Source of the DNA: JAPOUP01 sp965203605
Lineage (GTDB): Bacteria > Pseudomonadota > Alphaproteobacteria > Rhodobacterales > Rhodobacteraceae
DNA length: 64,000 nt
Direction: 5' to 3'
Assembly (NCBI GenBank): GCA_965203605.1
Contig: OZ241902.1
Location: 5,022,001 to 5,086,000, forward strand
In this document: in pieces, positions 46,331 through 54,913 of the stretch
How the letters are laid out: each line of letters starts with the position of its first letter
Numbering within the stretch: position 1 is the stretch's first letter
The notes under the pieces: generated by a model
Database searches by the model: none
What the model was told of the DNA's origin: nothing
What the model saw: the letters and a program-made list of their open reading frames with translations, nothing else
Translations under genes and position numbers: made by a program

Positions 46331-46666
46331 TCACCAGCCAGATTTGTTCGGGTGGGTGATTATTTTCGAGGATTGGGTATCAATCCGCCACACCAACTGC
46401 CGGTAGATGTCTCGCTGGTGGCCGAGCCGCAGGACAAGAATCCGCGATGCCTGGTCCTCAATGGCTACAACGATGCGTTGACCGCCCGCCCGGCATCGCC
46501 CCAAGCTCCCTGTTCGGGTTCCACGGAAGGCCCTGTCTATAGTGCGCGGATTGTCCGCCCGCGCCACACGGTCCCTCAGGAAAGCCAGAATCCGCTGAGC
46601 GGCATGATAGTCAAGTCTGTCGAGTTCCCGCCTTGCCCCATCATCCAATTCAATCTTCCATGCCAT
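46331..46666 (-). CDS. relE: RelE/ParE-family toxin, separated from its antitoxin
   Basis: This 111-residue protein begins MAWKIELDDGARRELDRLD and has LGRCRAGGQRIVVAIEDQ and ILVLRLGHQRDIYRQ, the family core. RelE toxins cleave mRNA on the ribosome; ParE relatives hit gyrase. The family usually ends near YR, and here a tail of about 20 residues reads into the flanking remnant. The antitoxin gene relB lies 2.1 kb upstream on the same strand, with a mobile element between them. The toxin start overlapped the relB end in the ancestral arrangement. Confidence 0.82.
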   Translation of the reverse strand: MAWKIELDDGARRELDRLDYHAAQRILAFLRDRVARADNPRTIDRAFRGTRTGSLGRCRAGGQRIVVAIEDQASRILVLRLGHQRDIYRQLVWRIDTQSSKIITHPNKSGW

Positions 46667-46945
46667 GGTGCCTCAGGTGTCGTGACAGGCATATTTTTCC
46701 ACCGAAAGGTGGGGTTTCCCACAACTTTCCGACTGAATCCGCCAGAATCGGCCTGCACAATTGGCATCTGGACAGGGCCATGGGGCTTTTGGGTCCGGCG
46801 GGGTTCCATGAGACCGTGGCTTTCGGCGCGATGCGATATTCGGACGGTGTCGCTGTGATGGAATCGGTCGGTCCCTGTCCGTGAGTATGGCGTTAAGGAA
46901 TTTTGACGCATGGAGGAACTGGCGCTTTCGTGCCGGTTCCCTCCT

Positions 46946-48262
46946 TCAGTATCTGAGACCTGTTCCTCCATTCCCATCCTTCTTCCCGTATGCCGGTGGC
47001 GGCTGGCTTCCGGGCTCCAGCCCGCCGGACCGGATCAGGAAGTTGCGGAAGGAGGGGATGGGGCAGTGATATGTGCCATCCTCCCGCTTATGCAGGGTAC
47101 CGCGATGGACGAGACGCTGGAGAAAATCCTCCGTGTCCATACCTTTCGGAAGGCGTTCGCCGGGACGGTCATGGACATGTCTTCGGATGAGATCCTCCAC
47201 CTGATGGTAATGCATACCATCCTCTATCCGCATCATCACGTTCGCCGCCAAAACCGGCGCTTTCTCCAGATCGCCGGCCTGCTGTAGCCGATAGTATCCC
47301 ATTCGGGATTTCGCCGCCTCCTGCATAATCCCTCGCCAGTTGACGGTGGTCAACTCGCCATCGGTCCGTAAAACTTCCCGGCCCATGGCCTGCAAAGCGT
47401 AATGCAGATGTCGGGGCCAGCCTTCGCAGGGGTCGGCAAGGGCCATGAGCCTTTCGGCCTGCTCGCTGCGGTCGATGCCGAAATGGTCGCAGAAGGAGAG
47501 CATGAGATGCATGACCTCGCTGGGAGTTCCGCCCGCCGGATCCGGCAGGATGCGCAGGGCACCCATCTCATGGACATTCGGTCGTGTGAGTCCCAACCTG
47601 TCCAATACATCGGCTGTGTCGCTCAGTCCGACGGGTACCAGTGACAGCGGCAGGCCGGATTCGCCATTATGTATCATTTTCAGGAATCTGGCATGGGGTG
47701 CGTATCTGTCCCGTTTCAGATTTTGGGTCTCATCCACACAGACGACGACCGGTCCCTGCCATTTATGGGACGGAAATCTCTTCTTGAGGGCTAGAAGACT
47801 GGTGGAATGTGGCTGGTCGGGTGCTGTCCATGACAGACCGGCCTTGGCTTTCACCGCCTCGAGATCGAAGCCCACAGCCATATCCGCGGACAGGGTTTCC
47901 CAGCTCTTGATCGGAAGTCCTCCAGCCAGCCCGACGAGTTCGAGAACCTGTGTCAGGTCATCCATCAACTCCTCGCTGGTCAGCGTGACAACCCGATACT
48001 GTTCGGGTAGGTGGTCCCCGACGAGGATCGATCGGTCCTTCATCTCGTGGATGAGGGCGCTTTTCCCGGCACCGGGGGCACCCTGTACCACGGTCGTGGC
48101 CTTGCCAACGCCATGGCGTGAAGCGCCTGGGCCTTTCCAGCTGGTTCTGGCATAGGCTTCGACCTGTGCGATGATATCCTCGCGCCCGACATAGACGGGA
48201 GGTCTGTCGCCTTCTGTGTTCTCAACAAAATCCTGCAGGGCCTCGCGTCTGAAGTCAGTCAT
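46946..48262 (-). CDS. AAA-type ATPase of the relBE-splitting transposon
   Basis: This 438-residue protein has VYVGREDIIAQVEAYART near residue 23, Walker A VVQGAPGAGKSAL near 58-70, and Walker B VVVCVDETQN near 172-181. LPLSLVPVGLSDTADVL follows as a sensor region. A probable C-terminal winged helix contains LVHRGTLHKREDGTYHCPIP. ATG 48262 is preceded by GGAGGG. The layout recalls ORC/Cdc6-like and transposition-regulator ATPases (TnsC, TniB, MuB), but I see no clear match to one of these. Its location in a TGT-ended element makes a role in target choice a reasonable guess. Confidence 0.75.
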   Translation of the reverse strand: MTDFRREALQDFVENTEGDRPPVYVGREDIIAQVEAYARTSWKGPGASRHGVGKATTVVQGAPGAGKSALIHEMKDRSILVGDHLPEQYRVVTLTSEELMDDLTQVLELVGLAGGLPIKSWETLSADMAVGFDLEAVKAKAGLSWTAPDQPHSTSLLALKKRFPSHKWQGPVVVCVDETQNLKRDRYAPHARFLKMIHNGESGLPLSLVPVGLSDTADVLDRLGLTRPNVHEMGALRILPDPAGGTPSEVMHLMLSFCDHFGIDRSEQAERLMALADPCEGWPRHLHYALQAMGREVLRTDGELTTVNWRGIMQEAAKSRMGYYRLQQAGDLEKAPVLAANVMMRIEDGMHYHQVEDLIRRHVHDRPGERLPKGMDTEDFLQRLVHRGTLHKREDGTYHCPIPSFRNFLIRSGGLEPGSQPPPAYGKKDGNGGTGLRY

Positions 48263-48308
48263 AGGGTCCCTCCATCGGATTGCTTTGAAGACTGCTGTTA
48301 GGCGCACT

Positions 48309-48602
48309 TTATTTCAGAGGATCGTCATTGTCCAAAGCCCTGTCACTATTGGCCATTCCGTCGTCTTCCGGCCCTGCAGCATCATTCCCGCCCGGGACAG
48401 TCCTCGTCCATCCCTCTGGCTTTCGGGTGGAAAGGTTCAGCCATCCGGCCAGTGCGCCGCGACGGAAATCGCTGTCGAGAGCAACTCGGGCGATGTGCCA
48501 TATGCTAGGCATGTCCTGACGATGTGATTGCGGGTAGGTCTCCCGCGGATGTCCTGCAGCGGTTCGGACATCCAGCCCCGCCCAGTCGCGAAACGTCTCC
48601 AC
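48309..48602 (-). CDS. Small protein of the relBE-splitting transposon
   Basis: This 97-residue protein reads MPSIWHIARVALDSDFRRGA and GWLNLSTRKPEGWTRTV in the middle, with an acidic C-terminus. It ends 46 bases before the ATPase start on the same strand. I do not recognise a family. It may be a DNA-binding or accessory partner, or a chance frame; the start at 48602 is not well supported. Confidence 0.4.
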   Translation of the reverse strand: METFRDWAGLDVRTAAGHPRETYPQSHRQDMPSIWHIARVALDSDFRRGALAGWLNLSTRKPEGWTRTVPGGNDAAGPEDDGMANSDRALDNDDPLK

Positions 48603-48753
48603 CGCCGTCCGGTCCGACCTAATGAGATCGGGGCCGGAAATCCGGCGCGAGGACGGGGGAACGCCGGGGTTGGATCTGTCAAGGGGCGGACCGGTGGAGG
48701 CCGGTTCCGGCGGATTCGGGCCGGAAAGGCCGGTTATTTTGATTTTCAGTGGG

Positions 48754-48990
48754 TTAACGTTCAGTGGAAAAATAGGCCTGTCTCGACATCAGGGCATCCT
48801 CAAGCGGAACGGCCTGTGTCGTTCTGGAACGGCTGTCGAGCAGGCGGCACTCGGCAAGATGCAGGCCCTCGAGATCGTCCAAATGCGAAAGGATGGCCTC
48901 GTGGGCATGGAAGGCTTTGGTTTTCCTGGCGGCCTCCGCCAGCCTGGCGAGGCGCTCCTCCGTTTCGGCGGGAAGTTGGATAGCTGACAT
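48754..48990 (-). CDS. relB: RelB-type antitoxin with transposon-encoded tail
   Basis: This 78-residue protein reads MSAIQLPAETEERLARLAEA, HAHEAILSHLDDLEGLHLAE and TTQAVPLEDAL, the ribbon-helix-helix antitoxin pattern that pairs with this RelE type. The last residues MSRQAYFSTER come from the right end of the element. Without the insertion the C-terminus would read EDALRHHGMED, followed by a stop that overlaps the relE start. The DNA-binding half is intact; toxin-binding residues near the end may be affected. Confidence 0.82.
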   Translation of the reverse strand: MSAIQLPAETEERLARLAEAARKTKAFHAHEAILSHLDDLEGLHLAECRLLDSRSRTTQAVPLEDALMSRQAYFSTER

Positions 48991-49577
48991 GTGACAGCTT
49001 CAGTATCCGTAAATCTGGCACGGGGTGCGCACAGATGAAAACAGGCTGGATATGTCTCTCCGTGCCTGTAGCACAGGCATATAGGGTATTGATCCCTCCC
49101 ATCTGTCCGATCTGGTGCAAAATAACGGTAGATGTAACGCCCTGCAATCATGTGCAATCATGATCGTTTTGGCCAGCATCCATCGTGACTTTCGGCCTGG
49201 ACTGGACGCACCCAGTCCGGGCCGAGCGGCAATATCGTCCATGCCAAGGGCGTCGAATTCCTGGCGGCGGCGATTGACTTTCACAACCAGATAGCTTCTC
49301 ATCCTCGACAACATCTCCTCGAACGGGTCGGCGGATGTCCCATGAATGGCCGAAGGGTCGTCCCGGACGGTCACCGTAGAGGAGTTCTTCTCGAAGCTGT
49401 TGCGGCAGTGGCTGAAAGACGCTGTCTTCGACTCGCTTGACGGGTGCATCGCGGCGGCTGCAGCCTGCATGGTGGAATTCTCCGCCCGGTCATTGACCCT
49501 TTGGGCTGGACTCAGTTACGGCAACTGGAACCTGCACGGTCGAGCATCTATTCTCGACGTGTCAAAAGGAGTGCGGC
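48991..49577. other. Intergenic stretch before the aminotransferase
   Basis: I see no family-matching gene. A plus-strand frame from 49346 gives VEEFFSKLLRQWLKDAVFD, but it is not recognised. AGGAG at about 49567 serves the aminotransferase gene. Confidence 0.4.
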
Positions 49578-50441
49578 ATGGCGACCGGAACCAACATTCA
49601 AACCTATCATCAGGGAGCATGGCATCAGGGCGACATGTTGATCCTACGTGCAGCGGACCACGGGGCGTGGCTCGGCTCGACCGTCTTTGACGGCGCCCGT
49701 TACTCACAGGGGGTTGCGCCGGATCTGGAAGCGCATTGCGCACGCATCAACATGTCAGCGGAGGCGCTCATGATCCAGCCTACCGTCAGGACCGAAGAGA
49801 TGGTGGAACTCGTCTGGGAAGGCCTGTGTCACTATTCAAGCAACAGCTCGGTCTATATCCGCCCGATGTATTGGGCGCTTGAAGGCACGGCCTTGGCAGT
49901 TGTGCCAAAATACGGGTCAACAGGGTTCTGTATTTGCCTTGAGGAGATTCCTATGCCTCCACCCCACGCCACGGCCCGGCTGACAACAACCCGGTTCCGT
50001 CGCCCGGTTCTGGAGGATGCGGTCGTGAACGCGAAAGCCGGATGCCTGTATCCGAACAACGCTCGAATGTTGGTCGAAGCGCAGTCCAAGGGATTCGACA
50101 ACGCCCTTGTTGCGGACGCAATGGGCAACGTCGCGGAGACGGCGACGGCCAATGTCTTCATGGTAAGGGATGGAGAGGTCCACACCCCGATCGCGAACGG
50201 AACGTTTCTGGCTGGCATTACGCGTTCCCGGCACATCTCGAATCTCAGGCAGGATGGCTTGACCGTCCATGAATCGGTGCTCACATTCGACGATTTCCGG
50301 AGCGCTGACGAGGTCTTCATGTCGGGGAACATGGCGAAGGTCACGCCAGTCACGGAATTCGATGGAACCAGCTATCAGGTTGGGCCGGTGACCCGACGGG
50401 TCCGCGACCTGTATTGGGACTGGGCTTTGTCCGGCAACTGA
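49578..50441 (+). CDS. ilvE: Branched-chain amino acid aminotransferase (class IV)
   Basis: This PLP enzyme exchanges amino groups between branched-chain amino acids and 2-oxoglutarate. The 287-residue protein has GSTVFDGARYSQG, VVNAKAGCLYPNNARML with the PLP-binding Lys, and GNVAETATANVFMVRDG with the conserved Glu. FLAGITRSRH follows. ATG 49578 has AGGAG 8 bases upstream. It is a short fold-type IV version common in alphaproteobacteria. Related D-amino-acid aminotransferases cannot be fully ruled out. Confidence 0.88.
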   Translation: MATGTNIQTYHQGAWHQGDMLILRAADHGAWLGSTVFDGARYSQGVAPDLEAHCARINMSAEALMIQPTVRTEEMVELVWEGLCHYSSNSSVYIRPMYWALEGTALAVVPKYGSTGFCICLEEIPMPPPHATARLTTTRFRRPVLEDAVVNAKAGCLYPNNARMLVEAQSKGFDNALVADAMGNVAETATANVFMVRDGEVHTPIANGTFLAGITRSRHISNLRQDGLTVHESVLTFDDFRSADEVFMSGNMAKVTPVTEFDGTSYQVGPVTRRVRDLYWDWALSGN

Positions 50442-50822
50442 TTTCGGCAGCTTGCGAGCCTCGAACCTCGTCTTGGTCGAACGATAGGGATAGCGACTCG
50501 TGAGGCGGCTCAATTGCCCGCGGCCCGTCGACGGAACACTGACCGGTAGCCAGAAGATTTCAGCTTTCTGATTTCCCGAAAGGGCAGGGGAGCCGGTTGG
50601 AATGATTTTTGGGCTGTCGTACTTGGAATTTTCGTTGTGACTGACGAGAACATATTTCGAACAGAAGCGCGCTCCTTTCGCGGTCAGGGTAAGGTTCGGA
50701 TAATTTCAGGCATCGACGCGACGATAGAGGCTTAAGTGCGATTACCCTAGGAATGATTGCAGGCATTCTTGACATGGCAATGCTCAGCAAACATATGATT
50801 GTCTCAACGAAGGAACCCTACG
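50442..50822. other. Intergenic stretch before the NifU-like gene
   Basis: About 380 bases hold no visible gene. The segment just before 50823 has AAGGAA as ribosome site. Candidate promoters cannot be assigned with confidence. Confidence 0.4.
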
Positions 50823-51377
50823 ATGTTCATCCAAACCGAATCCACACCAAATCCGGCCACCCTGAAATTTCTGCCTGGCCTGTCCGTTCTCGACATTGGT
50901 ACGGCTGATTTTCCCTCAGAGGATACAGCTGACGACTCGCCTCTGGCAAAGCGCATCTTTTCCGTTAGCGGTGTGACCGGCGTGTTTCTCGGCACTGACT
51001 TCGTAACGGTAACCAAGGCGGAAAGTACCACTTGGGAACACCTGAAGCCCGCTATCCTTGGTGCCATTATGGAGCACTTTCAGTCCGGCCTGCCCGTAAT
51101 GACCGGCGAAGCGGCCTCTGGTCACGCCGCGCATGACGGGCCGGATTCCGAGATCGTGGGCCAGATAAAGGAGCTTCTCGATACAAGAGTGCGCCCAGCT
51201 GTTGCGCAGGACGGTGGCGACATTACCTTCCACGGTTTTGAACGCGGAGTGGTATACCTCCATATGCAGGGGGCTTGCGCTGGTTGCCCTTCGTCTACGC
51301 TGACTCTCAAGATGGGCATCGAGAATCTCCTTCGGCATTACATTCCGGAAGTCACCGAGGTACGACCGGTTGCCTGA
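50823..51377 (+). CDS. NifU/NfuA-like Fe-S scaffold protein
   Basis: This 184-residue protein has an N-terminal Nfu_N domain (MFIQTESTPNPATLKFLPG) and a C-terminal NifU domain (VRPAVAQDGGDITFHGFERG and GACAGCPSSTLTLK). The CxxC pair there binds a [4Fe-4S] cluster for delivery. ATG 50823 has AAGGAA upstream and gives the usual N-terminus; the upstream in-frame start at 50799 does not. It overlaps tsaB by 8 bases, so the two are probably co-translated. Confidence 0.93.
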   Translation: MFIQTESTPNPATLKFLPGLSVLDIGTADFPSEDTADDSPLAKRIFSVSGVTGVFLGTDFVTVTKAESTTWEHLKPAILGAIMEHFQSGLPVMTGEAASGHAAHDGPDSEIVGQIKELLDTRVRPAVAQDGGDITFHGFERGVVYLHMQGACAGCPSSTLTLKMGIENLLRHYIPEVTEVRPVA

Positions 51378-52023
51378 CCCACTGGTTCTCGGATTCGATA
51401 CATCGGCCTCGCATTGCGGGGCCGCTTTGTTCTCAGGTGGACGCTGTCTGGCCACACGCCACGAGAACATGGTCAAAGGCCAGGCGGAACGGCTCTTTCC
51501 AATGCTCGTGGAGATTCTCGACGAAGCAGGATTCAACTGGCAGGATCTGAACGCTGTCGGCGTCGGCGTCGGTCCAGGGAACTTCACTGGAATCAGAATT
51601 TCTGTATCGGCGGCCCGTGGATTGGCGCTGGGTCTCGGCATTCCGGCATTCGGCGTCACACGTCTTGAAGCAGCGGCTCATGATGTCGAGCGACCGGTCC
51701 TTGCCTGCCTCGATGCGCATCGGGGAATGGGGTATTTCCAGAGATTCGGGTTTGGAGACCCTAAACCGTTCATTGCGCCGCTCGATGACCTGGACGGGAC
51801 TTTCAAACCGGGTTTGCGATGTGTTGGTAACCTTGGGGACGAGATGGCAATTCGATTGGGTGTCGGGTGCCAGACCTGGCAATCTCCACCTGCCTGCGCG
51901 GTCGCCCGCATCGCGGTTGAACGCCAATGCGCTGGCCGGCAAACGGGACGTCCGACGCCGCTGTATCTCCGCGCTCCAGATGCTTCGCTACCTGCCCAAC
52001 ACCCTCCGAGACTGCTGACATGA
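51370..52023 (+). CDS. tsaB: tRNA threonylcarbamoyladenosine biosynthesis protein TsaB
   Basis: TsaB works with TsaD and TsaE to form t6A37 on tRNAs reading ANN codons. The 217-residue protein starts LVLGFDTSASHCGAALFSG and has MVKGQAERLFPML and VGVGPGNFTGIRISVSAARGL. The start is TTG 51370, overlapping the previous stop. In relatives rimI often follows; here an accessory region starts after the stop. Confidence 0.92.
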   Translation: MPDPLVLGFDTSASHCGAALFSGGRCLATRHENMVKGQAERLFPMLVEILDEAGFNWQDLNAVGVGVGPGNFTGIRISVSAARGLALGLGIPAFGVTRLEAAAHDVERPVLACLDAHRGMGYFQRFGFGDPKPFIAPLDDLDGTFKPGLRCVGNLGDEMAIRLGVGCQTWQSPPACAVARIAVERQCAGRQTGRPTPLYLRAPDASLPAQHPPRLLT

Positions 52024-52367
52024 CACCCGTGATCTCTAGTTTGCGGCAGGTGAGATGCCGTGAGTTACGGAACCCTTCGCGCCCGTATCGGCTGCCCTGA
52101 ATGCAAATTCCTGACGCCGTCACATCATGCGTGTATGTTTGGCTGGCAGGCGCTCGAGTTGCGGCAACAATAGTGCGGAATCAGAAGGGCCGGGCCAATA
52201 TCCGAAGACGGATTTGGACCGGTATGCCGCCGCCATTTTAGTCAAGCGACCGACTCCGAAGCCAGTCGGCATTAGGTTACAGCCAGCTTTCCGGGTTTGC
52301 CGTCCCCATTCGCTTTCGCGTGAACCCAGTGCGCGTCCGGCCAGAGTGCAATGGATTTGTCCAGAAA
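52024..52367. other. Start of accessory patch
   Basis: The sequence between tsaB and the MITE-like repeat shows no gene. A rimI gene would be expected here in relatives, but no remnant is recognised. Confidence 0.35.
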
Positions 52368-52545
52368 GGGCCCAACCCGATCCGGTCGATGTCCGTGAAT
52401 GCTACCGCCGTGCGTCGCCGTCCACGCTCAATCCCCCACTGCGTGAAGGCGCACCGTTGGTCGGTTCCCCGGCCATTCCCTGACACGCGGCGGTGTCCGA
52501 CCGGCGGATCTGGATCGCAGTCATCAACGAGATCGGGCCACACCT
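52368..52545. repeat. MITE-like repeat, copy A (178 bp)
   Basis: This copy aligns over its whole length with 56861-57038, both exactly 178 bases. Its ends are imperfect inverted repeats: the left begins GGGCCCAACCCGATCCGGTC, and the right complement begins AGGTGTGGCCCGATCTCGTT. The ends resemble the GGGTGTAGCCCAATC terminus of the ISKra4 element at 33222, so an ISKra4 transposase could have moved it. No target duplication is left at this copy. Confidence 0.65.
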
Positions 52546-52671
52546 ATCTTGGAATTCGTGTGTGTGGTGTTGCGTTCCGCGCCAGATCGTGCTGCCCGGC
52601 CATGCGTTACTGACCTTCCCGTTTTGGGAACTTTGGCTATCAGTGGTTACAAGCGAGGTTTGATTGAGATA

Positions 52672-52803
52672 ATGACGACGAACACTCAACGGAACCGGAC
52701 GCCTTTCCGGCATGTGGTGGGGGCGGGTTGCGCCGCTGCGAACGCGCTCGGGCTGGCCGGTTGCGGCGGGGGAGGCCAGCCTGTCACCCCTCCCCGCCTG
52801 TGA
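52672..52803 (+). pseudogene. Truncated lipoprotein N-terminus
   Basis: The 43-residue product reads MTTNTQRNRTPFRHVVGAG, then an Ala-rich stretch to ALGLAGCGGGG with lipobox LAGC. A Gly-rich linker after the lipid Cys is typical of the start of longer surface lipoproteins. It stops soon after, 15 bases before the repeat at 52818 begins. The rest of the gene seems to have been lost, perhaps during arrival of that repeat. The family cannot be named from the signal peptide. Confidence 0.5.
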
Positions 52804-52882
52804 AGGTGGACCTGAAGGGTAAGCGATTAAAGTACGGCGTCCGTGGCGGTCCCTCCCCTCCCTTTTCCGTTTGACAGTATAG

Positions 52883-54209
52883 CACTAGTGTCCCAACGTT
52901 GAAGCATAATGTATGTGTAATATATTGATATTAGTTTGTTTTTTGATGATTTGAGGTGTCACCGACTTGAACTCCAACCGGGTGTCCCGCAGGGCTGGGC
53001 CATGAATCCAGCAAAAGGGAGGCCCGGAAGTGTATTCTGGCAAGCTCGTTTTCGGCCAGGTCATGGATCATCTTCCATGGCATAGGTTTCGCCGCTGCGT
53101 CGAGCGTTACGGCGGAAATCACAGGATCAAGTCCTTCAGCTGCAGTGATCAATACCGCTGCATGGCGTTTGCGCAGCTGACCTATCGGTCTTCCCTGAGG
53201 GATGTCGAGGTCTGCCTGCGGGCCCAGTCATCCAAGCTCTATCACATGGGTATCCGGGGCGGTGTGGCGAGGAACACCCTTGCCAACGCCAATTCCACCC
53301 GGGATTGGAGGATCCATGCCGACTTCGCCCAGCACCTGATCCACAAGGCCCGGCACCTTTCCGACGACAGTCACGGTCTCGACCTTGAGAGCACCGTCTA
53401 CGCGCTGGATTCGTCGACCATCGACCTGTGCCTGTCCCTTTTCCCCTGGGCCCGTTTCCGCAGGACCAAAGGTGCCGTCAGGCTGCATACGCTGCTTGAC
53501 CTCAGGGGCAACATCCCCGCATTCATCCATATCACCGACGGCAAGGTCCATGACGTCAACATTCTGGACATCATCGCTCCGGAGCCCGGGGCTTTCCATG
53601 TCATGGACCGGGCATATCTCGACTTCAGCCGCCTGCACCGACTTCACCTCAACGGCGCCCATTTCGTCCTGCGGTCCAAGACCAACACAAGGCTCCGCCG
53701 CCTGTACTCGAACAGGGTCGACCGGTCCTCCGGCGTCATCTGCGACCAGATTGTCCGGACCGACGGTGTTGGGACGGCGAAGGAATACCCCGACAAGCTG
53801 CGGCGCATCAAGTATGTCGACCGGGAACGGGAACGGACCCTTGTGTTTCTGACCAACAACTTCATTCTTCCGCCACACACCATCGCCGACCTGTACCGGG
53901 CGCGCTGGCAGGTGGAGCTTTTCTTCAAGTGGATCAAGCAGCATCTCAGGATCAAGTCCTTTTTCGGCACCTCAGAGAACGCCGTGAAGAGCCAGATCTG
54001 GATCGCCGTCTCTGTCTACCTGCTGGTCGCAATCATCCGCTCGAGAAGCCGGTTGGACATCAGCCTCCACACAATGTTACAGATCTTGAGCCTCACCATG
54101 TTCGAGAGAACGCCTCTAAATCAAATACTTACCAGGACGCCGAACAGAAACAATCCTCCCGGTGCCGATAACCAATTGAATCTATTTGATTAACGTTGGG
54201 ACACTAGTG
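52883..54209 (+). mobile_element. IS4-family insertion sequence, copy 2 (1327 bp)
   Basis: The same 18-base perfect inverted repeats as copy 1 are at 52883-52900 and 54192-54209. The target duplication ACAGTATAG is at 52874-52882 and 54210-54218, extensible to 11 bases with the terminal TG. The uninterrupted target is preserved in the repeat at 56450-56608, which proves the insertion point. Orientation is opposite to copy 1. Confidence 0.95.
53030..54193 (+). CDS. IS4-family transposase, copy 2
   Basis: This 387-residue transposase is nearly identical to that at 2157-3320, with Gln, Lys and Ser at the three differing positions that I can see. DSSTIDL, VMDRAYLDF and YRARWQVELFFKWIKQHL carry the DDE residues. 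Here Lys precedes WIKQ. No frameshift is present, so it is likely active. Confidence 0.93.
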   Translation: MYSGKLVFGQVMDHLPWHRFRRCVERYGGNHRIKSFSCSDQYRCMAFAQLTYRSSLRDVEVCLRAQSSKLYHMGIRGGVARNTLANANSTRDWRIHADFAQHLIHKARHLSDDSHGLDLESTVYALDSSTIDLCLSLFPWARFRRTKGAVRLHTLLDLRGNIPAFIHITDGKVHDVNILDIIAPEPGAFHVMDRAYLDFSRLHRLHLNGAHFVLRSKTNTRLRRLYSNRVDRSSGVICDQIVRTDGVGTAKEYPDKLRRIKYVDRERERTLVFLTNNFILPPHTIADLYRARWQVELFFKWIKQHLRIKSFFGTSENAVKSQIWIAVSVYLLVAIIRSRSRLDISLHTMLQILSLTMFERTPLNQILTRTPNRNNPPGADNQLNLFD

Positions 54210-54310
54210 ACAGTATAGGGCATTGCCGGTTACCGATGGCCATCGGGGCGGATCACTTCGGGAGCCGCCATGGCGACAGGGTCGGGATCGGGAACGGACG
54301 GGCCATCCGG

Positions 54311-54913
54311 CCTCCCCGGACGCCGCCGGAGGTCGGCGGGCTGTCAGAGGACGGCCACCAGGTCGTCGGCGACCGCGTCCACTACCGGCCCACCGTCGTG
54401 GAGTTCCGGCACGTGGTCATCCGCCATCGCTAGCTGACCGTGAAGGTCGGGGGTTCCGACCGTGGCGTGTCGGCCCTGGCCCAGGATGGCGTGTCCAGGA
54501 GCGGCCGCGCCGACGTGTTCGTTCGTCGCCGGGATGCCCGTCGACAGATTCATGTGGCGCCTGTCGCTCCATCGGCATCACCGTCAGCCGGGGCTCCCTG
54601 AGCCAGTGGACCAACCACGCCATCTCCCTGCTGGAGCCGGTCCACGAGGCCCAGTGGCGGTGACCTGACGTTGGAGACGCCGTTCGTGGACCACCAGATG
54701 TCGGCTGACCGGGTCAATTCCAGGGACATCCAAATCGACAACCTGACCACATCCACCTGTAACGGCTGCTAACGGACCGCATGGCCGGGCACCATGCGTC
54801 CCGCGCATGGCGGCAATGGTACAATCCGTTGCCTGTTGGAGGGAACCGGGCTTGTAACGGGGAGTCCATGGTCTAGATACCGCTTCCTGCAACAGCATCG
54901 AAGGAACATCGAC
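54311..54913. other. Accessory stretch before the RTX gene
   Basis: Short open frames are present, but I recognise no family. The last bases hold AAGGAAC before the RTX start. Confidence 0.35.

Larger units (their letters stand above)
46678..48788 (-). mobile_element. TGT…ACA-ended transposon carrying an AAA-type ATPase, no transposase (2111 bp)
   Basis: The termini are 29-base inverted repeats with 26 matches (46678-46706 and 48760-48788), starting TGTCGTGACAGGC and TGTCGAGACAGGC. Subterminal inverted copies of a 24-base motif (21 matches) lie at 46735-46758 and 48694-48717. The 5-base duplication TCAGG flanks the unit at 46673-46677 and 48789-48793. TGT/ACA ends with 5-base duplications are known for Mu, Tn7 and Tn5053-like transposons. 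Inside are an ATPase gene and a small gene only. It splits relB from relE. Confidence 0.85.
52818..54310. repeat. Repeat R1, copy A, split by IS4 copy 2
   Basis: The parts 52818-52882 and 54219-54310 together match 56450-56608. Shared stretches include AAAGTACGGCGTCCGTGGCG, GACAGTATAGGGCATTGCC and CGGGATCGGG. The IS4 element with its duplication sits between them. The nature of the repeat is unknown; no inverted-repeat ends were found in it. Confidence 0.65.

Noticed and set aside
2141..54209. The two IS4 copies as ends of one 52 kb composite transposon
   Set aside because: Each copy has its own different target duplication directly at both ends, so each inserted by itself.
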